A DNA stretch of 64,000 bases from CAYRJD01 sp965205925 (lineage in GTDB: Bacteria > Actinomycetota > Acidimicrobiia > Acidimicrobiales > Poriferisodalaceae), in assembly GCA_965205925.1 (NCBI GenBank), contig OZ242183.1, positions 1,612,001 through 1,676,000 on the forward strand, in the 5' to 3' direction. Below the pieces are notes generated by a model. It made no database searches. It saw nothing but the letters and a program-made list of their open reading frames with translations, and had not been told where the DNA came from. A program made the translations under genes and the position numbers. Below, piece by piece: positions 34,255 to 41,580 of the stretch (positions within the stretch are counted from its first letter, which is position 1; every line of letters begins with the position of its first letter).

Positions 34255-35157
34255 CTATCTGAAATTCGGCGCCACCTGCTCAATAAACAGGTCCATAGAT
34301 GCCTTTTTTCGCTCCATCGGGCCAAAAGTAAAGTCGGGCACGATCAACTCGCTAACACCGATTTCTTTGTAAGCGTTCACGGTTTCGGCCACCTCGTCGG
34401 GTGTACCAATGATGGTGGCCCGCCCAAAATCGCGTTTGCGAAAGCCTTCCAAGGCTTTCTCATCTGTTGAGATGAACAACAACGCCACTGCGCTACGGCT
34501 GATCTGTGAGGGATCGCGTCCGATGTCCTCGCAATGCTTATCTAATACCTCGCATAGGTCAGCAATGTCGTTTGGCATGCCCCAGAAGTTCCATTCGTCT
34601 GCAAAGCGTGCAGTGGTACGCAATGTGCGGCGCTTTCCACCACCACCAATCAGAATTGGCATACGGGACTGCACGGGTTTGGGATCAAGCGGTGCGTCAG
34701 TGAGTTGATAGTGGTCGCCGTTGAGATTGGTTCTTTTGTTTGCTAGCAACGAGACGATGGCTTCAACGGATTCATCGAAACGATCCATGCGGCTACGCAG
34801 CGTGCCGAAGTCAAAGCCATAAGCGTGATGCTCGTTTTCCTGCCAGCCCGCTCCAATCCCTAGTACTACTCGCCCACCAGAGATGTGATCGATAGTGGTT
34901 GCGATCTTGGCTGTGAGCGCTGGGCTTCTATAGGTATTGCCAGCCACAAGAGGACCAATGCGAACATCTGGCACGACCGCAGCAATAGCAGCTAATACCG
35001 ACCAAGCCTCGTGGATGGGTTGGTCTACGTCAGCGTCATTGGGCATGAAATGGTCGGCAAACCAGATGCCTTCCCAACCGGTGGCGCCAGCGTGCTTGCA
35101 AGCTTCGATGGTGTCGTCCCACGACTGACCGTTGCTAGTCCAAAAACTAAATCTCAT
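34255..35157 (-). CDS. LLM-class F420-dependent oxidoreductase
   Basis: A 300-residue luciferase-like monooxygenase-fold protein, probably using cofactor F420. It begins MRFSFWTSNGQSWDDTIE, has IWFADHFMPN and IGPLVAGNTYRSPALTAKIA, and the GRVVLGIGAGWQENEH segment of the actinobacterial F420 family. The frame runs upstream to 35190, but the ATG at 35157 starts the conserved region. It sits between cinA and recA on the same strand; the 236-base gap to recA holds recA's own promoter and a weak 6-bp hairpin (34205-34222). Substrate unknown. Confidence 0.88.
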   Translation of the reverse strand: MRFSFWTSNGQSWDDTIEACKHAGATGWEGIWFADHFMPNDADVDQPIHEAWSVLAAIAAVVPDVRIGPLVAGNTYRSPALTAKIATTIDHISGGRVVLGIGAGWQENEHHAYGFDFGTLRSRMDRFDESVEAIVSLLANKRTNLNGDHYQLTDAPLDPKPVQSRMPILIGGGGKRRTLRTTARFADEWNFWGMPNDIADLCEVLDKHCEDIGRDPSQISRSAVALLFISTDEKALEGFRKRDFGRATIIGTPDEVAETVNAYKEIGVSELIVPDFTFGPMERKKASMDLFIEQVAPNFR

Positions 35158-35220
35158 TACCGCAGCCTGCCAGCTAGCGGTAACCGGCACGGGTTATTCG
35201 TGCGATGAAGTTCGTGCGTG

Positions 35221-36498
35221 TTACTCGAGCAGAGTCTGTCTGAGTAGATCAAACGCCGAGGTGCTGGCCCACTGACTGCGCTGAGTTGAGTCTCTCGGCA
35301 AGACAATGGTCCGGGTGTTTTGAGTGTCGTTGTCCGTTATGACACCCGTTACTGCGATGGTGGCCCCTGTGCTTGGCTGCGTATTTTCGGCGGCCTCAGT
35401 GATCGCCAAACCCCAATCGGTCTCAAACATTTGTCTGATAGAGCCAGCCATCTCTACGGCGTTCATCGTAGAGAAAGAAGCCAGAGAGGCCAGGTCAGCA
35501 TGATCGCGGTCATCGCTAAGCGTTATGGCTCCTCTAAATGGGTCGCCTTTAAGTGAGCCTGTCACAAGCTGGGTCTGTGAAAGGCGACTTGCCATCAGAC
35601 CGCCGGTAAAGGTTTCAGCCAACGCCAGTGTTTGATTGCGCTCTTGCAGAAGCTGTAACACCACCTGCTCCATTGACTCGTCATTCACTGAGAAAACGAT
35701 TGGCCCTAGCAGCTCACGCAACATCTCTGTCTCCACATCAAGCAACTCGTGCGCAGCGGACTCGCTTGATGCCCGAGCGGTGATGCGAACCTTTATGCCT
35801 TCGATCCCACTGGCCAAGAACGCCAAAGTCAGATTGCCCCCAGCACCCCCTGTGCTTGTGGGTTCATCTAACGCTGTTATGCGGTCGCTTAGTAGTTCGG
35901 CCACACCCGACTCGCTTTCACCCCAGGTTCGCAACACCCGACTGGTTATCACGTCGGTATGCCCAGCTCTCGCTCTCAGGTCGTTCAGCACGGTTCCGTT
36001 TATCATTTCTCGCATCTCGCGTGGCACACCGGGTACGAGATAAACCACAACCGGCTGGTCAGACTCAGCGCGCGACAACTCAACAATTAACCCAGGTGCG
36101 GTTCCGGGTTGTTCGGGAATGGTCTTGGCGCCTCGAGGCACCATCGCTTGGCGCAGGTTGTTCTGCGGCATCGAACGGCCACGCTGCTCAAACATGCCTC
36201 GAATCCGCTGCTCGATAGCCGGGTCAAGCACGAGCTCAACGCCCATCAACTCGGCCAGCACCTCACGAGTTATGTCATCTTGGGTTGGCCCAAGACCGCC
36301 CGTGACAATGACCGCGTCGCTGCGGTTGATGGCTTGAGCCAGAACTTCGTTTATACGCGCCCAGTTGTCGCCCACCTTGGTTTGGTAATGGCTGTTAATG
36401 CCAATAGTGGCTAACTGCTCACCGATCCAGGACGAATTGGTATCGACGATCTGACCCAGCAACAGCTCTGTGCCCACTGCAACGACTTCGCAGTTCAT
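35221..36498 (-). CDS. cinA: CinA-family protein (nicotinamide-nucleotide amidase-like)
   Basis: A 425-residue CinA-type protein. The N-terminal MoCF/MogA-like domain has VVAVGTELLLGQIVDTNSSWI and VIVTGGLGPTQDDITRE. The C-terminal amidohydrolase domain begins near TLALAETFTGGLMASRLS, where classic CinA has the CTGG motif (AESCTGG); here the residues are AETFTGG, so Cys is replaced by Phe. In other bacteria such proteins hydrolyse NMN or ADP-ribose, and the gene often accompanies recA. Placement 6 bases after pgsA is the usual actinobacterial order. Confidence 0.88.
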   Translation of the reverse strand: MNCEVVAVGTELLLGQIVDTNSSWIGEQLATIGINSHYQTKVGDNWARINEVLAQAINRSDAVIVTGGLGPTQDDITREVLAELMGVELVLDPAIEQRIRGMFEQRGRSMPQNNLRQAMVPRGAKTIPEQPGTAPGLIVELSRAESDQPVVVYLVPGVPREMREMINGTVLNDLRARAGHTDVITSRVLRTWGESESGVAELLSDRITALDEPTSTGGAGGNLTLAFLASGIEGIKVRITARASSESAAHELLDVETEMLRELLGPIVFSVNDESMEQVVLQLLQERNQTLALAETFTGGLMASRLSQTQLVTGSLKGDPFRGAITLSDDRDHADLASLASFSTMNAVEMAGSIRQMFETDWGLAITEAAENTQPSTGATIAVTGVITDNDTQNTRTIVLPRDSTQRSQWASTSAFDLLRQTLLE

Positions 36499-36504
36499 TT
36501 GGCG

Positions 36505-37071
36505 TTATCGGGTACTTAATGCTGCGGCTCGTAGGTAAGCCACGCCAGTAAGCAGCGTGAATACCACAGCTAACCAAAGTGCAGCGGTAGCTATCCAGTG
36601 TGCTTTTTCGGCGATCGGAGGCAGCACGGCAAACCCGATGGTCCATAGCTGCACGAAAGTCTTATGTTTGGCAGCCCGAGTGGCTGGCACGCTAATGCCG
36701 CGTTGCGCCACGAGCATTCGATAGCCGCTGATCATCAACTCGCGCAGCGCAATGATTGCCACGGGAATAATGTGAAACTGTCCGATCTTCACTAGGGCAG
36801 CCATGCTGCCAAGCACCAACACCTTGTCAGCGAGTGGATCGAGAAACGCACCCGAGCTGGTGTTGCCGTGTCGCCTGGCTAGCCAGCCATCCAACATGTC
36901 GCTCATGCCGAGAACAAAACCAAAAATGAATACGCCCCATGAGGGACTGCGTTCTATTAGCAACCAAACAAAGAACGGTGTTGCCAAGATGCGAGCGAAC
37001 GTCACCGCGTTGGCGGGGGTCGCCAACGCGGTGGAACCATAGGTGCGTTGCAAAAAATCTGGTTGGTCCAT
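36505..37071 (-). CDS. pgsA: CDP-diacylglycerol-glycerol-3-phosphate phosphatidyltransferase-like
   Basis: A 188-residue integral membrane enzyme of phosphatidylglycerol(phosphate) synthesis. The CDP-alcohol phosphotransferase signature D-x2-DG-x2-AR-x8-G-x3-D-x3-D is visible in DMLDGWLARRHGNTSSGAFLD followed by PLADK. Four to five hydrophobic helices surround it. The ATG start and length fit. It opens the pgsA-cinA transcription unit. The exact acceptor alcohol (glycerol phosphate or inositol phosphate) is not certain; the chain length and motif spacing favour PgsA. Confidence 0.88.
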   Translation of the reverse strand: MDQPDFLQRTYGSTALATPANAVTFARILATPFFVWLLIERSPSWGVFIFGFVLGMSDMLDGWLARRHGNTSSGAFLDPLADKVLVLGSMAALVKIGQFHIIPVAIIALRELMISGYRMLVAQRGISVPATRAAKHKTFVQLWTIGFAVLPPIAEKAHWIATAALWLAVVFTLLTGVAYLRAAALSTR

Positions 37072-37190
37072 TAGCCGTCAGTTCCTAACCGCAGGGTAGA
37101 AGATAAGCAGCCCGATTGGTATTTCTAAGAATTCGACCAAATCACGACGAATACCAGTCCAATGTCGCACCGGTTCGTAGCCTTATCGCT

Positions 37191-39476
37191 ATGACTGTTA
37201 CCACTGGAGCTAGCCCAGTTGCAAGTTCGGAGCTAGCTCGAACGGTACTGACCGTAGATGGGATGACCTGCGCTGGTTGCGCCAGCAAAATAGGCGCTTC
37301 GCTAGAGCGCCTTGACGGCGTGGAGACAGCGGTGGTCAATTTCGGCACTCGCACCGCACTGATTTCGCATGTCCAAGATTTTGCACCGGAACAGCTAAGC
37401 AAAACCATTACCTCGTTGGGCTATCAAGCCGCCTCGACTGATTTGGCAGGGTCCGCGCTGACCAGCACCGCGCAATCAAATACCGAACAAGCGACTGCCG
37501 ATCAGGCAACCGCCCAAGCAGTAGCCACACGTCATGCGTTAGTTCATTGGGTGGTCAGTGCGCCGCTGGCTCTGTTTGCGATGGTTGTCTCAATGGTTGA
37601 CAGCCTGCAATTTACAAGTTGGCGTTGGGTGCTAGCTGGCACAACAACGATCGTGGTGTGGTGGGGAGGCTGGAGCCTTTTGCGTACAGCATGGCTGCGG
37701 CTGCGGCACGGCTCCACCGCTATGGACACGTTGATCTCGTTAGCCGCTCTCACCGCGTGGAGTTGGTCCACTGCTGTTTTGCTTTCAGGTAGCGATGCGA
37801 ACGTGTTTTACGACGCTGCGGGCATGGTCGTGTCGGTGGTGTTGATCGGACGCTGGCTTGAAACACGTTCGCTAGCTAATAGCGGAGACGCAGTTACGCG
37901 TTTGGCTGCGCTCATCTCTGGGCAAGTGCGACTGGCATCGGGTGAAGACATAGATGTGTCCCAACTGAAACCGGGTGATGAGTTTTTGGTACGGCCCGGC
38001 GAGCGAGTGGCGACCGACGGCGTTGCCACTCAGGGCACCGCTTCGATCGACACCGCTGCCATAACAGGCGAACCGTTGCCGCTGGAAGTGGAAGCTGGCG
38101 ACAAGGTGATGGGCGGCACATTAAGCCTGAGCGGCGCTTTGGTTGTGCGTGCGAGCTCACCTAGCAGTAAAAGCACGTTGGCACAGATACTTGAAACTCT
38201 GCGAGTAGCTCAGGCCAGTCGTGCACCTGTGCAGCGGATGGCTGATCGAGTTTCGGCCGTGTTTGTGCCAGCGGCATTGGCTGTAGCAGTAGTGGCATTG
38301 ATTGGATGGTTGATAGCCGGCGCCGGGTTCGAAACCGCAGGCTTGGCAGCGGTTGCGGTGTTGGTGGTGGCATGTCCGTGCGCGTTGGGTTTGGCTACAC
38401 CGATCGCGCTCGTGGTGGGCACAGGCCAAGCCGCCCGCATGGGTGTGCTGGTAAAAAACGTCACGGTGCTGGAGCAGATCCAACATGCCAACACGGTGCT
38501 TTTTGACAAGACCGGAACGCTGACCGAAGCGAAGATGCACGTAATTGAGATAATCGTGCCACCTACAAGCCATGCTGGTAGCCAGGTGTCGGTGCTGCTG
38601 GCGCTGGCAGCAGCTGCCGAATCTCGTAGCGAGCATCCAATCGGCGCTGCCATCGTGGCTCATGCCCAGGAACAACAGCTGACATTGCCTGAGGCGAGCG
38701 AGTTTGATTATCAACCCGGCTTCGGCGTCACGGCCAATGTTGCCTCTGCTGGCACCGCTGTCAGCGTTGGTCGTGCGGAACTATTTGACGTAATGCCAGC
38801 AGCGGTAGCTGAAGCAAGCACTCAGGTGCAGTCCAGCGGCAACACGGCGGTGTTTGTTGGCCGCAACGGTCGCGCTGAAGCGGTTATCTCAGTGGGCGAC
38901 CGCCTTAAACCGTCGGCTGCTGTCGCTGTTTCACAGCTACGAGCTAAAGGTTTGCGAGTCGGGATGCTCAGCGGCGACAACGTACTGGTTGCTCAGCTAA
39001 TAGCCGCCAAGGTCGGTATGGATCCAGACGAGGTACGAGCCGACCTCACGCCTGCGGACAAGTTGACCTACATAGAGCAACAGCAAGCGCAAGGCAACAA
39101 GGTGTCAATGGTGGGCGACGGCATTAACGACGCACCTGCGTTAGCGCGAGCCGATGTTTCGATTGCAATTGGAACCGGCAGCGATATAGCTCAAGATAGC
39201 GCTGCGCTAACGCTGATGGGCAACGATCTGCGTGCGATTCCGGCTTCGATCGCATTGTCGCGGCGTATTCTGAAAACCATTCGTCAAAACCTGGTTTGGG
39301 CTTTCTCCTACAACACCGCAGCAATACCACTTGCCGCGTTTGGTGTAGTACGGCCGGTGTGGGGAGCCATAGCAACCGCCTGTTCGTCTCTGCTGGTGGT
39401 TAACAACAGCCTGCGGTTGCGCAGGTTTGCAGGAATGGAATCCAACCAAGACTCGGCTTTGACGAAACCCCACTAA
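37191..39476 (+). CDS. copA: Copper-transporting P1B-type ATPase
   Basis: Heavy-metal exporting ATPase of 761 residues from the ATG at 37191 (the frame is open upstream to 37116). One N-terminal HMA domain has GMTCAGC with Cys27 and Cys30. The membrane metal site is CPC (Cys395, Cys397), the phosphorylated Asp439 is in DKTGTLT, and SEHPIG and GDGINDAPAL follow. CPC with a Cys-type HMA points to Cu(I). Eight transmembrane helices are expected. It is transcribed away from pgsA; an imperfect inverted repeat (TGGTATT ... AATACCA) lies in the shared 119-base region but no known CsoR or CueR site was recognised. Confidence 0.93.
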   Translation: MTVTTGASPVASSELARTVLTVDGMTCAGCASKIGASLERLDGVETAVVNFGTRTALISHVQDFAPEQLSKTITSLGYQAASTDLAGSALTSTAQSNTEQATADQATAQAVATRHALVHWVVSAPLALFAMVVSMVDSLQFTSWRWVLAGTTTIVVWWGGWSLLRTAWLRLRHGSTAMDTLISLAALTAWSWSTAVLLSGSDANVFYDAAGMVVSVVLIGRWLETRSLANSGDAVTRLAALISGQVRLASGEDIDVSQLKPGDEFLVRPGERVATDGVATQGTASIDTAAITGEPLPLEVEAGDKVMGGTLSLSGALVVRASSPSSKSTLAQILETLRVAQASRAPVQRMADRVSAVFVPAALAVAVVALIGWLIAGAGFETAGLAAVAVLVVACPCALGLATPIALVVGTGQAARMGVLVKNVTVLEQIQHANTVLFDKTGTLTEAKMHVIEIIVPPTSHAGSQVSVLLALAAAAESRSEHPIGAAIVAHAQEQQLTLPEASEFDYQPGFGVTANVASAGTAVSVGRAELFDVMPAAVAEASTQVQSSGNTAVFVGRNGRAEAVISVGDRLKPSAAVAVSQLRAKGLRVGMLSGDNVLVAQLIAAKVGMDPDEVRADLTPADKLTYIEQQQAQGNKVSMVGDGINDAPALARADVSIAIGTGSDIAQDSAALTLMGNDLRAIPASIALSRRILKTIRQNLVWAFSYNTAAIPLAAFGVVRPVWGAIATACSSLLVVNNSLRLRRFAGMESNQDSALTKPH

Positions 39477-39480
39477 CGCC

Positions 39481-40476
39481 ATGCAACAGCAAGTGCCACG
39501 GCACCAAACATCGCTACAGCCGGATCGGCGCATCGATCTGAAGCGTTTTGGTGATTGGACTTCTTGGTCGTCGTGGTTGATCTTGTTGGGGATACTGCCG
39601 TTTTCAGCATTAAGCATCGCCGGGCTTGCCTGGTTGCCAGCCTTGTTCATACCGGGTGACTTCTTGCGCAACCTCATAGCGCTGATAGCGGTCTACTTTG
39701 CGTTGCTGCCGATCGTGTTCATCCCTGGGTTGAACTGGTTGCAAATCAAGCTGATCGCACCTGATTCGCGCACACTGACCGGCGAAGAGCGAAGTCGATT
39801 GAGGCCTGCATGGCAAGCGGTGCTGAGCCGTGTCGACAAAGGGGGTAGTCGCCACTATCAACTTCGTGTTATTGACAGTGACAACGTCAATGCTTATGCA
39901 GGTGGCGGACGGTTAGTAATCCTCACAAGCTTTGCATTACGGGTGCTGGCACGGCCCGAACTGGAGGCTGTGCTCAGCCATGAGCTGGGACATCATGCGG
40001 GCATGCATCCGATCGTGTGTCTTGCAAACGGTTGGTTGACACGTCCGATCGTTTGGTTTCACTCGCTGCTGCGTGTAGTCCATGACTTACTCGTCTTTGT
40101 TATAAACCTCAGCGACGGATGGGTCAGAGGCATTTTGTTGGTCGTGTTGCTGGTACCGCGCACAGTGCTGGAAGTGTTGTCACTGGTTTGGAAGACCGCA
40201 ACGTTGTTGCTGCTCTTTTTGGGTCGTCATGCCGAATACCAAGCCGACACGACTGCGGTGAAGCTGGGCTATGGACACAGTTTGATTAGCGCTTTGAGCA
40301 CCATGGAAAACGTTGCCATTAACCAAAACAGCACCGATCCGTCCTTATCTGAGATGCAATCGATTGTCGTTAAGAGCCGTTGGGATACACACCCGCCCAC
40401 AGCCATGCGCTTAGAGAAAATCACGCGTGCGATAACAAGAAGAGCAACAAGTCCCGACAAAATGAGCAACCGATGA
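39481..40476 (+). CDS. M48-family membrane metallopeptidase (HtpX-like)
   Basis: A 331-residue integral membrane zinc protease. Two N-terminal hydrophobic segments are followed by the zinc motif HELGHH (His167, Glu168, His171) and further hydrophobic segments; the third ligand is probably the Glu in GRHAEYQADTTAV. Such proteases degrade misfolded membrane proteins. The gene begins 4 bases after copA and ends with an ATGA overlap with the aminotransferase gene, so the three likely share a transcript. Confidence 0.88.
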   Translation: MQQQVPRHQTSLQPDRRIDLKRFGDWTSWSSWLILLGILPFSALSIAGLAWLPALFIPGDFLRNLIALIAVYFALLPIVFIPGLNWLQIKLIAPDSRTLTGEERSRLRPAWQAVLSRVDKGGSRHYQLRVIDSDNVNAYAGGGRLVILTSFALRVLARPELEAVLSHELGHHAGMHPIVCLANGWLTRPIVWFHSLLRVVHDLLVFVINLSDGWVRGILLVVLLVPRTVLEVLSLVWKTATLLLLFLGRHAEYQADTTAVKLGYGHSLISALSTMENVAINQNSTDPSLSEMQSIVVKSRWDTHPPTAMRLEKITRAITRRATSPDKMSNR

Positions 40477-41537
40477 GCAATCCACCATCTACTCCACCAT
40501 CTACTCCACCATCTACTCCACCATCTACTCCACCATCTACTCCACCATTGCTAGAGGCATCAGAAGTAAAAAAGCGGCTGAGCGAACGACGCTCTAGCGA
40601 TCTGGGCTATCTGGCGTTTTTTAGCTCCTACCTAGGTGGGGTTGTTACCGACCCGGCGTTGATGGCGATACCTATTGACGACCACATGGTTCATCGTGGA
40701 CATGGCGTATTTGATACCGCCACACTCACCGACGGGCAGATCTATCGGCTGCGAACACACACTGATCGCTTGCTGACCAGCGCAAAACTGGCACGCATAA
40801 ATCACACTTGGAGCCAAGACGACATCATCGCAAAGGTCGTAGGCACGGCTGCAGCTGCAGGCATACGAGACGGCTTCATTAGATACTGGATGAGTGCTGG
40901 ACCAGGTGGTTTTTCGTTCAGCCCTGCCGAATGTGAAGAACCGTGCTTTTACTGCATCATCTTTGAGCCAAAGCCGCTGCTGACTGGCGGCATTAACCCG
41001 TCTGTTGCCGGCGTCAGTGAGGTAACGATCAAAGACACGCCGATGAAGCCAAGCCTGTTAGCTACGACTAAATCGAACAACTACCTACTGAATGTGTTGA
41101 CGCACTTAGAAGCTGCCGACCATGGCGGCACATTCGGAATCTTGGTAGACGACAAGGGCTGGTTAGCTGAATCTTGTGTGCTGAGCGTGTGCGTACTGGC
41201 AGCCGATGGAGTGCTTGCTACACCACCGTTTGACGGCATCATGGCTGGCACCACAGTGCGAAGAGTGTTGGAGCTGTGCCAGGAGCATCTTGTGCCTGAG
41301 GGAGTGCTTACCGATGCGCTCATTCGTCCGGTTGAAGCTGATCAAGCCAAGGCCGATGGCATAGTCGAAATGTTCTTGTGCGGTGGTGATACGCATGTGT
41401 TTCCGATCAACAGTTGGGATGGCATTCAGATCGGTGATGGCCAACCAGGCCCTGTAACCCGGCGCATTCAGCAGTTATTGACCGAAGATGTGACTTCGCC
41501 CGAGTCGGGCGACCTGATAGCGGTGCAATACGAATAA
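40473..41537 (+). CDS. Class IV PLP aminotransferase (D-amino-acid transaminase / ADC lyase-like)
   Basis: A 354-residue fold-type IV PLP enzyme. The start is the ATG at 40473, overlapping the protease stop as ATGA. The first 25 residues contain five PSTP repeats. The core includes DHMVHRGHGVFDTATL, RYWMSAGPGGFSFSP, the PLP lysine (about residue 200) in TKSNNYLLNVLTHLEA, and LAESCVLSVCVLA. The YW-SAGPG-F-SP pattern recalls plant D-amino-acid transaminase and bacterial aminodeoxychorismate lyase. Either folate synthesis or D-amino-acid metabolism is possible; sequence does not decide. Confidence 0.85.
   Translation: MSNPPSTPPSTPPSTPPSTPPSTPPLLEASEVKKRLSERRSSDLGYLAFFSSYLGGVVTDPALMAIPIDDHMVHRGHGVFDTATLTDGQIYRLRTHTDRLLTSAKLARINHTWSQDDIIAKVVGTAAAAGIRDGFIRYWMSAGPGGFSFSPAECEEPCFYCIIFEPKPLLTGGINPSVAGVSEVTIKDTPMKPSLLATTKSNNYLLNVLTHLEAADHGGTFGILVDDKGWLAESCVLSVCVLAADGVLATPPFDGIMAGTTVRRVLELCQEHLVPEGVLTDALIRPVEADQAKADGIVEMFLCGGDTHVFPINSWDGIQIGDGQPGPVTRRIQQLLTEDVTSPESGDLIAVQYE
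40485..40544 (+). repeat. 12-bp minisatellite encoding PSTP repeats
   Basis: CCATCTACTCCA is repeated five times without error inside the 5' end of the aminotransferase gene. The unit length keeps the reading frame, so copy-number change would only lengthen or shorten the N-terminal tail. Confidence 0.95.
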
Positions 41538-41580
41538 ACAGCATTAGTTCCGTGTCACACTGCGGGCGTAGCGTGCAAAT

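Noticed and set aside
37116..37190. Longer copA N-terminus
   Set aside because: The added residues do not resemble an HMA domain and the region serves as divergent promoter; ATG 37191 is closer to homology.
38157..38714. 185-residue antisense frame inside copA
   Set aside because: Lies opposite a clearly functional P-type ATPase with all motifs; the translated protein is rich in His, Arg, Gln and Cys with no domain, typical of an antisense shadow.
40485..40544. CRISPR-like repeat
   Set aside because: Units are 12 bp, contiguous without spacers and in coding phase; this is a minisatellite.
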